Below the pieces are notes generated by a model. The model saw only the letters and a program-made list of their open reading frames with translations, was not told the origin of the DNA and searched no databases. Source: ELB16-189 sp018266435 (GTDB taxonomy: Bacteria > Bacteroidota > Bacteroidia > Cytophagales > Cyclobacteriaceae). From it: a stretch of DNA of 64,000 bases. Of this stretch, positions 18,461-27,185 are shown one piece after another (the first letter of the stretch is position 1; each line of letters begins with the position of its first letter). The stretch is from assembly GCA_030123525.1 (NCBI GenBank), contig CP126125.1, positions 1,550,001 to 1,614,000 of the forward strand. Reading direction: 5' to 3'. A program made the position numbers and the translations under genes.

Positions 18461-19048
18461 ATGTTCATCGAACCACATTTGGGCAGACACGAAAAATCTG
18501 GATGGATCGAGGTAATCTGCGGTTGCATGTTCTCAGGCAAAACCGAAGAACTGATTCGCAGGTTAACCCGGGCCCTGATTGCCCGGCAAAAAGTAGAAAT
18601 TTTTAAACCGGCTATCGACAGGCGGTATCATGACGAAAAAATTGTATCACATAACGAACGGGAAATACGTTCTACCCCGGTCAATTTTGCCAGCGACATT
18701 CTACTTCTCGCAGGAGACTGCGAGGTAGTGGGCATAGACGAAGCCCAGTTTTTTGATGAAGCCATTGTTGAAGTTTGTAACACGCTGGCCAGCCAGGGAA
18801 AGCGTGTAATTGTGGCCGGCCTCGACATGGATTTTGAAGGCAAACCATTTGGCCCCATGCCTTACCTGCTGGCCGTGGCAGAGTTTGTTACTAAGGTACA
18901 CGCTATCTGTGCACAAACCGGAGAGCTGGCCTCCTTTTCTTTTCGCTTGACAAAAAATAAATCGCAGGTGATGTTAGGCGAAAAAGATAAATACGAAGCA
19001 AGAAGCAGGAAATCTTTTATGGAGGGAATGAATACCCACAACTCGTAA
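18461..19048 (+). CDS. tdk: thymidine kinase (type II)
   Basis: A 195-residue enzyme that phosphorylates thymidine in pyrimidine salvage. Walker A is ICGCMFSGKTEELIRR; the Walker B-type DEAQFF and the segment VIVAGLDMDFEGKPFGPMP are typical type II TK motifs. The structural zinc site of the family normally uses two CxxC pairs; here only the first cysteine remains (HAICAQTGEL) and the second pair is replaced (ARSRKSF), so zinc binding is probably lost while the fold is retained. Confidence 0.93.
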   Translation: MFIEPHLGRHEKSGWIEVICGCMFSGKTEELIRRLTRALIARQKVEIFKPAIDRRYHDEKIVSHNEREIRSTPVNFASDILLLAGDCEVVGIDEAQFFDEAIVEVCNTLASQGKRVIVAGLDMDFEGKPFGPMPYLLAVAEFVTKVHAICAQTGELASFSFRLTKNKSQVMLGEKDKYEARSRKSFMEGMNTHNS

Positions 19049-19094
19049 TTACAATTCCTGCACTAACCCGACAGGCTGAAAAATTTCTTCGGTA

Positions 19095-20606
19095 TCAATA
19101 GGGGCCGTCATCAAGAGTATCATCTTCTTCATCGTCTTCTTTGGAAAGACTAAACATGCTGCTGAGAAGGTCTTTAAACTGAAGCCCGGCTGTGAGGTTA
19201 TGTTTGCTGATTAAACTGTGCTCAGCCAAGCCATGAAGAGCAAACTCCATGAAAAACAATTTCAAACCCGCATCTTTTTCTTTTTGAAATTCATTGACCA
19301 CATCCGCAAGCCCCGGCACTGACCTTAAAGTCTTTTCATAATCCGGATTGCTCATGTCGTGCAGCAAATCAAGAGTGTGCCCATCGCCAAACCAATCGGT
19401 GATTTTTTTGTAAGGACTTTTTTCTTTTTGCTTGCGGTATTTTTCCGGATCGGGAAAGTAATTTAAAAATTGAGTGCGAAGCGCTTTGCCAACTAAGTTT
19501 TGAGCAACGATGCCCGGGCCTTCTTGCTGACCTTCGTACACCAATTCTACTTTTCCGGTAATGCTCGGAATCACTCCAATAAAATCAGAAATTCGGATGA
19601 GTGTGTTTTTTTCATTATTGATGATACTTCTTCGCTCGGCTGCTGCAATTAAATTTTCGTAAGCGGAAATGGTCAGGCGTGCCGAGACACCACTTTTGGC
19701 ATCTACAAATTCACTCTTGCGCGCTTCAAAAGCAATTTGCTCGATAATGTCTTTTGCAATCTCAGCCATTGACACTAACCGGCTTTGTTCTGCACGAATG
19801 TGCGCTTCTTGTTGTGTGATCCGTTTCCCAATATCAAGCGTTTTTGGATAATGCGTGATGATCTGGCTATCGATCCGATCTTTTAATGGAGTAACAATGC
19901 TTCCACGATTGGTATAATCTTCGGGATTGGCGGTGAACACAAACTGAATATCAAGTGGCAACCGGAGTTTAAAGCCGCGAATCTGGATGTCTCCTTCCTG
20001 TAAAATGTTAAATAGAGCCACTTGAATTCGTGCTTGCAAATCGGGCAATTCATTGATTACAAAAATGCAGCGATGTGAACGCGGAATTAACCCGAAGTGA
20101 ATCACGCGTTCATCCGAGTAAGGAAGTTTTAGTGAAGCCGCTTTGATTGGATCGACATCGCCAATTAAATCGGCAATGGAAACATCGGGTGTGGCAAGTT
20201 TTTCGGTATAACGTTCTTCGCGATGCAGCCATAAAACGGGCGTTTCATCGCCCAGTTCATTCACTTTATCGCGCCCAAATCTTGAGATAGGATTTTGTGG
20301 ATCGTCAGTCAATTCTGAACCTGCAATGACCGGAATATATTCATCCAGCAAATTCACCATGAGGCGAGCAAGACGTGTTTTGGCTTGCCCGCGCAGGCCA
20401 AGGAAATTGACATCGTGGCCTGCAAGTATCGCCCGTTCAACATCCGGAATAACCGTTTCCTCATAACCCCAAATGCCCTCGAATACATTTTCTTTTTTCT
20501 TCAGCTTCTCAATTAAGTTGGTACGCAGTTCATCTTTGATGGTTTTGAATTTATAACCAGATGCTTTGAGTTGACCGAGATTGTTTATGTTTTTATGCGA
20601 TGTCAT
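19095..20606 (-). CDS. MoxR/magnesium-chelatase-like AAA+ ATPase
   Basis: A 503-residue AAA+ protein. Its P-loop reads GLRGQAKTRLAR, with alanine where the Walker A consensus has the glycine before Lys, and its Walker B-like segment is IFVINELPDL. Sensor regions and the statement VFTANPEDYTNRGSIVTPLKDR match the ChlI/MoxR group. It sits 11 bases downstream of a VWA-domain gene, the standard partnership in which the ATPase and the metal-ion-dependent VWA protein remodel or load metal into a client. No chlorophyll or cobalamin genes are nearby, so the client is unknown. Confidence 0.85.
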   Translation of the reverse strand: MTSHKNINNLGQLKASGYKFKTIKDELRTNLIEKLKKKENVFEGIWGYEETVIPDVERAILAGHDVNFLGLRGQAKTRLARLMVNLLDEYIPVIAGSELTDDPQNPISRFGRDKVNELGDETPVLWLHREERYTEKLATPDVSIADLIGDVDPIKAASLKLPYSDERVIHFGLIPRSHRCIFVINELPDLQARIQVALFNILQEGDIQIRGFKLRLPLDIQFVFTANPEDYTNRGSIVTPLKDRIDSQIITHYPKTLDIGKRITQQEAHIRAEQSRLVSMAEIAKDIIEQIAFEARKSEFVDAKSGVSARLTISAYENLIAAAERRSIINNEKNTLIRISDFIGVIPSITGKVELVYEGQQEGPGIVAQNLVGKALRTQFLNYFPDPEKYRKQKEKSPYKKITDWFGDGHTLDLLHDMSNPDYEKTLRSVPGLADVVNEFQKEKDAGLKLFFMEFALHGLAEHSLISKHNLTAGLQFKDLLSSMFSLSKEDDEEDDTLDDGPY

Positions 20607-20617
20607 TAAAATAAATA

Positions 20618-21715
20618 TTACAAATTTTTTGTTCGGTTCTTTTTAAAATCTTCAAACACTAAATTTCCTAATCCTTGCAAACTGCTGTAATACGCGTTGC
20701 CATTATTTGCTTTGGTGAATTCGCGAACGAATGCTTTCAAATAGGGATCAGTTGCAATCATGAAGGTAGTGACGGGTATTTTTATTTTTCTAAGTTGCAC
20801 GGCCAGGTCAAGTGTTTTGTTTAAAATTTTTTGATCGAGGCCAAAGGCATTTTTGTAATACTTTATTCCTTGCTTGATGCAGGTGGGCTTGCCATCGGTG
20901 ATCATAAAAATCTGTTTGTTGGCATTTTTTTTCCTTCGTAAAATGCCCATGGCCAATTCCAGGCCGGCTACCGTGTTGGTGTGATAAGGGCCCACTTGCA
21001 GATAAGGCAAATCTTTGATCTCAATTTGCCAGGCATCATCGCCAAATACCAAAACATCCAACGTGTCTTTCGGGTATTTTTTGGTGATCAACTCGGATAA
21101 CGCCATCGCTACTTTTTTGGCGGGTGTAATCCGGTCTTCGCCATACAATATCATCGAGTGCGAAATATCAATCATCAAAACGGTGGAGGTTTGCGCTTTG
21201 AATTCATTTTCTACAACCTCAAGGTCATCTTCGGTCATAAAAAAATCTTCAAAACCGTGATGAATCTGTGCATTGCGCAGTGAATCGGTCATCGAAATTT
21301 GCTCGAGAGTATCACCAAACTCATAGTCACGTCTGTCGGTAGTAGGCTCATCGCCCCGGCCATTGTGCGGAGTTTGATGGCCGCCCGGTTTGGTGCGTTT
21401 TAGTTTCCCGAAAATTTCTTCCAGTGCCGTTTGCCGAAGCTGCTGTTCTGTTTTCGGCTTGACTTTGAACTGCCCGTCAGGCCCTTCGTCTGTGATATAA
21501 CCGTTTTTTTTCAAATCTTCGATGAAGTCGCCAATGCCATAATCTTTACTGGTAAGCCCGTATTGTTTGTCAACTTCAGTAAGCCATTGCAGCGCTTCGG
21601 AAACGTTTCCGGACGTGATCAGCAATAACTGCATAAAAATTTTTAGCAGCTTTTCAAAATCAGATTTTCCTTCGTTGAGAGGTGGGGTGTATTTTGAAAA
21701 TCGGTGGCCGAGCAT
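20618..21715 (-). CDS. VWA-domain protein, partner of the AAA+ ATPase
   Basis: A 365-residue protein with an N-terminal helical region and a C-terminal von Willebrand A domain. The MIDAS motif is DISHSM, with the downstream acidic loop MITDGKPT. The middle contains a Pro/Gly/Arg-rich linker (around residues 115-140, KRTKPGGHQTPHNGRGDEP). It precedes the AAA+ gene by 11 bases, so the two are one operon. In this class the VWA protein bridges the ATPase and its substrate. Confidence 0.85.
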   Translation of the reverse strand: MLGHRFSKYTPPLNEGKSDFEKLLKIFMQLLLITSGNVSEALQWLTEVDKQYGLTSKDYGIGDFIEDLKKNGYITDEGPDGQFKVKPKTEQQLRQTALEEIFGKLKRTKPGGHQTPHNGRGDEPTTDRRDYEFGDTLEQISMTDSLRNAQIHHGFEDFFMTEDDLEVVENEFKAQTSTVLMIDISHSMILYGEDRITPAKKVAMALSELITKKYPKDTLDVLVFGDDAWQIEIKDLPYLQVGPYHTNTVAGLELAMGILRRKKNANKQIFMITDGKPTCIKQGIKYYKNAFGLDQKILNKTLDLAVQLRKIKIPVTTFMIATDPYLKAFVREFTKANNGNAYYSSLQGLGNLVFEDFKKNRTKNL

Positions 21716-21869
21716 ACGTTTATAACCTTCAATTTAAACCAAAAAACAGCAGATAATGTTCAACCAACTGATTTTTTAACGTTTTATCGCAAGCAAAACA
21801 CTTTTGATAATTAAGGAACTTATGTAAGAATTTTTCAGTTCTGCAAAATATTCGTGTAATTTAGGCGTC

Positions 21870-21877
21870 TATCTTTG
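21870..21877 (+). promoter_or_regulatory. -7 promoter box for the small lipoprotein gene
   Basis: TATCTTTG is an exact match to the Bacteroidota -7 consensus TAnnTTTG and ends 22 bases before the ATG at 21900. No clear -33 TTTG is seen at the expected distance. Confidence 0.55.
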
Positions 21878-21899
21878 TATCAATATAAATGAACCTCTT

Positions 21900-22019
21900 A
21901 TGAAAAAGTCTATTTTGGTTTTAATTGTTGCGGTAATGCTGGTGGCATCAGCTTGTTCGCAGTACACGTGCCCCACCTACTCCAAGGCTGCTGAGGCTAA
22001 GAAAGAAATAAGAATTTAA
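21900..22019 (+). CDS. small lipoprotein of 39 residues
   Basis: ATG at 21900 to TAA at 22017-22019. The sequence starts MKKSILVLIVAVMLVASACS, a complete lipoprotein signal with the lipobox Cys at residue 19, followed by a 20-residue mature part containing CPTY and a Lys-rich end. It has its own consensus -7 box upstream and a hairpin terminator downstream, which together argue that it is a real, separately transcribed gene. Short lipoproteins with a second Cys in CPTY-like contexts occur widely in Bacteroidota; function unknown. Confidence 0.75.
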   Translation: MKKSILVLIVAVMLVASACSQYTCPTYSKAAEAKKEIRI

Positions 22020-22045
22020 GCATTCTCTCGCATAAAAATATATTC

Positions 22046-22072
22046 AGCCGTCTCTTTGAGATGGCTTTTTTA
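22046..22072. terminator. terminator between the small lipoprotein and the Na+ symporter
   Basis: AGCCGTCTC (22046-22054), a TTT loop and GAGATGGCT (22058-22066) form a 9-bp stem with one G-T pair, followed by T residues. It ends the plus-strand transcript and lies at the stop of the convergent symporter gene, so it may serve both. Confidence 0.65.
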
Positions 22073-23527
22073 ATTTACAGCCGATTTTTCTTTTGTTGAA
22101 ATTAGCCAAAGCCCCAGAAACGTAATCAATCCATCGATGATGATTACTTCGTAACTCATCTGGTAGCCGTTAAACCATTTTTCAGAATAGGTACTGAGCA
22201 GGTACGAAAGCAGCGGTGCCAGTATGCAGATAGCGGGTACAAATTTTCCGTTTACATTTCGAGTGGTAAAAATTCCGAAGGCAAATAACCCGAGTAGCGG
22301 CCCATAGGTATAGCCGGCTACTTTCAGCACGGCATCAATCAACGATTTTTGGTTTACTTCTTTAAAAATCAATATGATGATCAGAAATAAAGCTGAAAAT
22401 GAAAGGTGCACAATAAATTTTTGACGTTGTTTGGTCTTTTCTTCTTTTGCTTTGAAGTTGAGAAAGTCGATGCAGAATGAAGTAGTCAACCCTGCCAGGG
22501 CCGAATCGGCACTGGCATAAGAGGAAGCTGTGATGCCCAATAAAAATAAAACACCCACCAACAGGCCTAGTTCGTTAAACGCCAACATAGGAAACAGGTC
22601 ATCGCTGTTTTTAGGAATGGCAATTCCTTTCTGCTCGCAATAAATGTAAAGCAAGGCGCCAAGTGTTAGAAACAATAAATTCACAATAACTAACGTGATA
22701 CTGAACCAAAACATATTTTTCTGAGCATCGCCCAGCGTTTTGCAGGTGAGGTTTTTTTGCATCAACTCCTGGTCGAGCCCGGTCATGGCAATGGTAATAA
22801 ACATGCCACCTAAAAATTGCTTAGGAAAATACAATGCCTCTTTGGCCGAATCGAGAATAAAGATTTTGGAATACCCCCTGGTATGAATGGCATTTACCAT
22901 TTCACTGAATGAAAAATTCAGTTTAATAGAAATTTGCCAAACGGTAATGATCACCGCACCTACCAGAAATATGGTTTGAAAGGTATCAGTCCAGATGATG
23001 GTTTTCACACCGCCTTTAAAAGTATAAATCCAGATTAAGGCAATGGTAATGAGAACGGTGGCATAAAAGGGGATATTCCAGGCATCAAATAAAAACAACT
23101 GTAAAATGGAGGCTGCTAAAAAAAGACGAAGCGAAGAGGCCATAGAACGGCTCACCAAAAAAACAGCCGCACCCGTTTTGTGGCTCCAGGAATCAAAGCG
23201 CTGCTCAAGGTAGGTGTAAATGGAGACTACTTTCAGCTTATAATAAAGAGGCATGAGAATGGTAATGATCACTACGTAGCCGGCCAGGTAGCCGAGCACA
23301 ACCTGAAAATAGGCAAAGTTAACTTTGCCCACCGCACCGGGTACTGATACAAACGTAACGCCCGATAGCGATGAGCCAATCATGCCGAAGGCCACCAGGT
23401 ACCAGGGCGATTGACGGTTGGCTGTAAAAAATGTATTGCTGTCGGCTCCTTTTGAGGTGAAATAGGAAATGGTGATCAGGGCTGCAAAATAGATTAAGAT
23501 GATGGAACTGATGAAGAATGGGCTCAT
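22070..23527 (-). CDS. sodium:solute symporter (SSS family)
   Basis: A 485-residue membrane protein with about 13 helices. N-terminal segments GADSNTFFTANRQSPWYLVAFGMIGSSLSGVTFVSVPGAVG (only parts quoted: motif SSLSGVTFVS) and GLDQELMQKNLTCKTLGDAQ are characteristic of SSS transporters. The solute cannot be told from sequence; the pattern is closest to the Bacteroidota transporters of sugars, sialic acid or amino acids. Confidence 0.88.
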   Translation of the reverse strand: MSPFFISSIILIYFAALITISYFTSKGADSNTFFTANRQSPWYLVAFGMIGSSLSGVTFVSVPGAVGKVNFAYFQVVLGYLAGYVVIITILMPLYYKLKVVSIYTYLEQRFDSWSHKTGAAVFLVSRSMASSLRLFLAASILQLFLFDAWNIPFYATVLITIALIWIYTFKGGVKTIIWTDTFQTIFLVGAVIITVWQISIKLNFSFSEMVNAIHTRGYSKIFILDSAKEALYFPKQFLGGMFITIAMTGLDQELMQKNLTCKTLGDAQKNMFWFSITLVIVNLLFLTLGALLYIYCEQKGIAIPKNSDDLFPMLAFNELGLLVGVLFLLGITASSYASADSALAGLTTSFCIDFLNFKAKEEKTKQRQKFIVHLSFSALFLIIILIFKEVNQKSLIDAVLKVAGYTYGPLLGLFAFGIFTTRNVNGKFVPAICILAPLLSYLLSTYSEKWFNGYQMSYEVIIIDGLITFLGLWLISTKEKSAVN

Positions 23528-23657
23528 AATTCAAAATTCAAAGATTAAGATTCAAAATTATTTACACTCCAAGTTTTATTGAGTTTGGAATTTTGAATTT
23601 GATTCATCCAAAACTTGTCAATTTTTTTTAATTTTGAAACATCAATTAAAATTGAAA

Positions 23658-23939
23658 ATGCACACCTCGGTTGAAGAACTGGAAGAAATAGATTTACTGG
23701 AGGCCATTGAGGTTACCGATGTGAAGGATTTGGTTGTGTTCAATGACGATTTCAACACCTTTCAACATGTAATCAAAACCCTGATGCGTGTTTGTAAACA
23801 TACCATTGAGCAGGCAGAGCAATGTACCTGGCTGATCCATTACAAGGGAAAATGTGCTGTACGCACCGGGTCATACGAAGAACTCAATCCCCTGCGCGAA
23901 GCCATTTGCGAAGCGGGTATCGATGCCAAAATTCTCTGA
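23658..23939 (+). CDS. clpS: ClpS-like adaptor protein
   Basis: The ATG at 23658 gives 93 residues. The core LVVFNDDFNTFQHVIKTLMRVC and the later AEQCTWLIHYKGKCAVRTG are the ClpS fold; ClpS delivers N-degron substrates to the ClpAP protease. Bacteroidota versions are divergent, so the substrate-binding details may differ. The stop overlaps the recR start (TGATG), suggesting translational coupling. A TTG eight codons earlier is an alternative start. Confidence 0.8.
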   Translation: MHTSVEELEEIDLLEAIEVTDVKDLVVFNDDFNTFQHVIKTLMRVCKHTIEQAEQCTWLIHYKGKCAVRTGSYEELNPLREAICEAGIDAKIL

Positions 23940-24547
23940 TGGAATATCCTTCCAAACTGATTGAAGATGCGGTGAACGAAGTTTCCAAACTTCCCGGCAT
24001 CGGAAAAAAAACAGCCTTGCGCCTGGTTCTCCATCTTGTGAAGGAAAATGAAAACCGAACCCTGGCCCTGACGGAATCATTGAATAAACTGCGCGCTAAC
24101 ATCCGGCTTTGTAAAACCTGTTTTAATATTTCTGATGATGCCGAGTGTGCCATCTGCCGCAGCCACCGCAGAGATCATTCGATGGTGTGTGTTGTGGAAG
24201 AAAGTAACGATGTAATGGCTATTGAAAACACTTCGCAGTACCACGGAGTGTATCATGTGTTGGGTGGTGTGATTTCTCCTATCAACGGTATTGGGCCTTC
24301 TGAATTAAAGATTGAGCAGTTGCTTCAGCGGCTGACACAAAAGAAAAATGAAATTCAGGAAGTGATTCTTGCGCTCAGCCCCACCATGGAGGGTGACACC
24401 ACGGCTTTTTACATTAACCGTAAATTGAAAGAAATGAATATGAAAGTTACGTCCATTGCCCGGGGTGTGCCGGTAGGGGGAAACTTAGAATACACCGATG
24501 AGATTACGCTGGGACGAAGCATCACGGCACGTATTATTTTTGACTGA
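23939..24547 (+). CDS. recR: recombination protein RecR
   Basis: The ATG at 23939 overlaps the clpS stop and gives 202 residues, the usual RecR length. The HhH motif VSKLPGIGKKTALRLVLHLV, the C4 zinc finger CKTCFN...CAICR and the Toprim core VCVVEESNDVMAIENT are all present. RecR acts with RecO in loading RecA on gapped DNA. The larger in-frame region upstream of 23939 is in the clpS gene and is not part of RecR. Confidence 0.95.
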   Translation: MEYPSKLIEDAVNEVSKLPGIGKKTALRLVLHLVKENENRTLALTESLNKLRANIRLCKTCFNISDDAECAICRSHRRDHSMVCVVEESNDVMAIENTSQYHGVYHVLGGVISPINGIGPSELKIEQLLQRLTQKKNEIQEVILALSPTMEGDTTAFYINRKLKEMNMKVTSIARGVPVGGNLEYTDEITLGRSITARIIFD

Positions 24548-24593
24548 TATTGACGAGTGGTGGTTTATTCAACTTGAACCACATTTGTACTTC

Positions 24594-25274
24594 TTATTTC
24601 ACTTCCAACTTAAACCCCACACCGTGATAATTGACAATTTCTACGCTGGAATCATCTTTTAAATATTTGCGCAGCTTCGAAATAAAAACGTCAAGGCTGC
24701 GACCCATGAAGTAATCGTCATCGCCCCAAACGCTTTTTAAAATCTCTTCACGTTTCAGCACCCGCTCGCGGTTGTGACAAAGCAACTTCATTACTTCAGC
24801 CTCTTTTTGCGTCAATACCTTTTCACCCGCAGGGTGATGAAGCATAAAATTCTTGGAGTCAAAAGAATACTTGCCGATCGTAAAAACTTCATCTACGTGT
24901 ACTTGCCCATTCGTCCTGCGCAAAAAGACTTCGATGCGTAAGGCTAATTCTTCCATGCTGAAAGGTTTGGTGATGTAGTCATCTCCGCCTACTTGAAATC
25001 CCTCCATTTTATCTTCCAGCATAGATTTGGCAGTAACGAATAAAATAGGAACGTGTTTGTTTTTTGTGCGGATTTCCTTAGCCAAAGTGAAGCCGTCTTT
25101 TTTGGGCATCATCACATCAAAAATGCAAAGATCAAAAGGATGTTGTTGAAAGGTGAGGATTCCCTGCTCACCGTCTTTGCAGAGTATTACGTCATGGCCT
25201 TTGTGCGCCAGTCCGTCTTTGATAACATAACCCAGGGTGGGGTCATCCTCCACCAAAAGAATTTTAGCACTCAT
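24594..25274 (-). CDS. OmpR-family response regulator
   Basis: A 226-residue regulator: receiver domain with acidic pocket VEDDPTLG, phosphoacceptor aspartate in LCIFDVMMPKKDG, and TAKS/KPF motifs, followed by a winged-helix DNA-binding domain ending DVFISKLRKYLKDDSSVEIVN. It overlaps the histidine kinase gene by 4 bases, so it is cotranscribed with its sensor. The layout resembles the RprX/RprY-type pair of Bacteroidota. Targets are unknown. Confidence 0.92.
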   Translation of the reverse strand: MSAKILLVEDDPTLGYVIKDGLAHKGHDVILCKDGEQGILTFQQHPFDLCIFDVMMPKKDGFTLAKEIRTKNKHVPILFVTAKSMLEDKMEGFQVGGDDYITKPFSMEELALRIEVFLRRTNGQVHVDEVFTIGKYSFDSKNFMLHHPAGEKVLTQKEAEVMKLLCHNRERVLKREEILKSVWGDDDYFMGRSLDVFISKLRKYLKDDSSVEIVNYHGVGFKLEVK

Positions 25275-26536
25275 GCGGTGGGTAGAAAAATTTTGAAAGA
25301 GCTTCCTTCATTCATCTTACTGGCAACAGAGATTTTTCCTTTGAACGATTCAACCATGCGCTTGGCATAATTTAACCCAAGCCCAAACCCTTTTACATCG
25401 TGCAGGTTGCCGGTGGGCACTCGGTAGAACTGATGAAAAATTTTCTTTTGGTTTTCGGCACTTATGCCAATGCCGTTATCACTCACGTCTACTAAAAACT
25501 GGCTGCCGACATTGGCCGTTACAATTTTCAGGTGGGGGATGTTTTTATTGTACTTCAGTGCGTTGTCAATCAAATTAAAAATCACATTGGTAAAATGCAG
25601 CCGATCGGCTATGATTTGTGTTTGCGTAGCATTTAACAGCAAATCAACCGTTGCATTTTTTTCCTGAAGATGAAGTGAGCTGTTTTGCACGGCTTCGCGA
25701 ATTACTTCATGAGCGTCAAGACGTTCTTTTTTCAATACCGAATGAGGTTTCTCCAGTTTGGCCATTTGTAAAACACGTTCTACATGATGCCTCAGCCGGA
25801 TACTTTCATTTTGGATGATGGTGGCATAGTTTAGCAACCGATCGGGGGCTTGTACAATTCTGGGATCTTTCAATACTTCAGAGGAAATACCGATGGTGGA
25901 AAGAGGCGTTTTAAATTCGTGCGTCATGTTGTTGATGAAATCTTTTTGGATTTCTGACAATTTTTTTTGCCGGAGTATGACAAAGAGAGTGTAAACAAAA
26001 AAGAAAATGACTACCACCATTACCGCAGAAGAAAATCCCCAAATGCCCATTTGGCTAATCAGGTTTGCTTCAATGCGTGTGAAACGCACACTGAAATAAT
26101 AGCCATCACTTTTCCAAGTCGGAAGATCCGTCACACTTGCCGTTAGGTTTTTTTGTTGGGTTGATTGTACAGACGCACCCTTCATGCACTGCTCTTCACA
26201 ATCGTACACGCCAAATTCATAATCGGCAGTGATGTTTCGTTTTTCAAATTCAGAAGAAATTAACACCCCCAGCACGTTGGCATTTACCGGGCCATTCACC
26301 ATGACTACAAAATAATTGGTTGATAATTGTTCAACTGGCGAATTAGTGGGCACCGTGGTTTTGTTGATTTCAAAAATACGGTTGGCAACTTCCTGCAGGG
26401 AGGCATTTACATCGTGGTTGAATTGATTTTCTTTAAGGTCAAAGGCCTTTCGCACCCAATAAATTTGAGTTGCTGTAATGCCTGCTATGCTTAGTGCAGC
26501 AAGGATAATGATAATGCGAAGGGTGGATCGGCTCAC
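25271..26536 (-). CDS. sensor histidine kinase
   Basis: A 421-residue kinase with two membrane helices (about 7-27 and 168-190) flanking a periplasmic sensor domain of about 140 residues. The dimerisation/phosphoacceptor motif is FINNMTHEFKTPLSTIG and the ATP-binding boxes NLIDNALKYN, DNGIGIS and GFGLGLNYAK follow. The start is GTG at 26534-26536. A consensus -7 box sits only a few bases upstream. It is the sensor for the response regulator encoded downstream. Confidence 0.92.
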   Translation of the reverse strand: MSRSTLRIIIILAALSIAGITATQIYWVRKAFDLKENQFNHDVNASLQEVANRIFEINKTTVPTNSPVEQLSTNYFVVMVNGPVNANVLGVLISSEFEKRNITADYEFGVYDCEEQCMKGASVQSTQQKNLTASVTDLPTWKSDGYYFSVRFTRIEANLISQMGIWGFSSAVMVVVIFFFVYTLFVILRQKKLSEIQKDFINNMTHEFKTPLSTIGISSEVLKDPRIVQAPDRLLNYATIIQNESIRLRHHVERVLQMAKLEKPHSVLKKERLDAHEVIREAVQNSSLHLQEKNATVDLLLNATQTQIIADRLHFTNVIFNLIDNALKYNKNIPHLKIVTANVGSQFLVDVSDNGIGISAENQKKIFHQFYRVPTGNLHDVKGFGLGLNYAKRMVESFKGKISVASKMNEGSSFKIFLPTA

Positions 26537-26540
26537 TTTA

Positions 26541-26548
26541 CAAAGATA
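26541..26548 (-). promoter_or_regulatory. -7 promoter box next to the histidine kinase start
   Basis: On the minus strand TATCTTTG matches TAnnTTTG exactly; a TTTG lies 17 bases upstream, close to the expected -33 spacing. The box ends about four bases before the GTG start, so transcription should begin at or near the start codon (leaderless mRNA, inference). Confidence 0.5.
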
Positions 26549-26697
26549 AGTTGTATTTACGTTAGCAAATGCCGGGAGTTTTGCCTTAACAAACGATTAA
26601 CATTTTTTAGACCATTTTTAACACACGGAACGGTTTTTGCCTGCGAAGTTTGTACAGTTCAACGGAACGATTTAAGTTTAACCCAAAATTCAACGAA

Positions 26698-27117
26698 ATG
26701 AAAAATTTACTTGCTATCGCGGTATTGGTTTTTGCAGCCGGAAAAGGAATCGGCCAAACAGTAACCGCACCCAAAACGGATATGGCCACTTTTGCCTGGG
26801 AAACCACCACGCATGAATTTGGTAAAGTCAAACAAGGCACTCCTGTTACGTATGAGTTTAAGTTTACCAACAACAGCAAAGTGCCGTTGATCATTACCAA
26901 TGCGGCACCTTCGTGCGGATGTACTACACCAAGCTGGACACGCGAGCCGGTAATGCCCGGTGGACAAGGTCATGTAAAAGCCACTTACAATGCAGCTGCA
27001 GCCGGCATTTTTGACAAGACCATTACCGTATCAGCCAACATTGACGGAGGCATAGTGATCTTGCACATTAAAGGTGAGGTAGAAGCTAATGCCACACCAG
27101 CCGTTCACCCTAACTAA
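26698..27117 (+). CDS. secreted DUF1573 protein
   Basis: The ATG at 26698 begins with a signal peptide (MKNLLAIAVLVFAAGKGIGQ). The rest (about 120 residues) is an Ig-like DUF1573 domain with the family motif NAAPSCGCTTPSW. Such domains are secreted or surface-associated in Bacteroidota. It is followed by a strong terminator (27141-27169) and faces a DUF1080 gene; no specific function is known. Confidence 0.85.
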   Translation: MKNLLAIAVLVFAAGKGIGQTVTAPKTDMATFAWETTTHEFGKVKQGTPVTYEFKFTNNSKVPLIITNAAPSCGCTTPSWTREPVMPGGQGHVKATYNAAAAGIFDKTITVSANIDGGIVILHIKGEVEANATPAVHPN

Positions 27118-27140
27118 AACGACTAAGCAACAAAAAACAA

Positions 27141-27169
27141 AAAGTCAGGCATTCGCCTGACTTTTTGTT
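27141..27169. terminator. terminator between DUF1573 and DUF1080 genes
   Basis: AAAGTCAGGC / GCCTGACTTT with an ATTC loop, then a T-run. It is symmetrical enough to terminate from both sides, which fits the convergent genes around it. Confidence 0.85.
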
Positions 27170-27185
27170 TTGGTAGCATTCGATA

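Noticed and set aside
23528..23610. ATTCAAAATT-rich stretch upstream of clpS
   Set aside because: Simple AT-rich repeats of a kind common between genes in such genomes; no array structure like CRISPR.
24560..24582. GTGGTT/AACCAC hairpin between recR and the response regulator gene
   Set aside because: Six-base stem with an 11-base loop and no T-run on either side; not convincing as a terminator.
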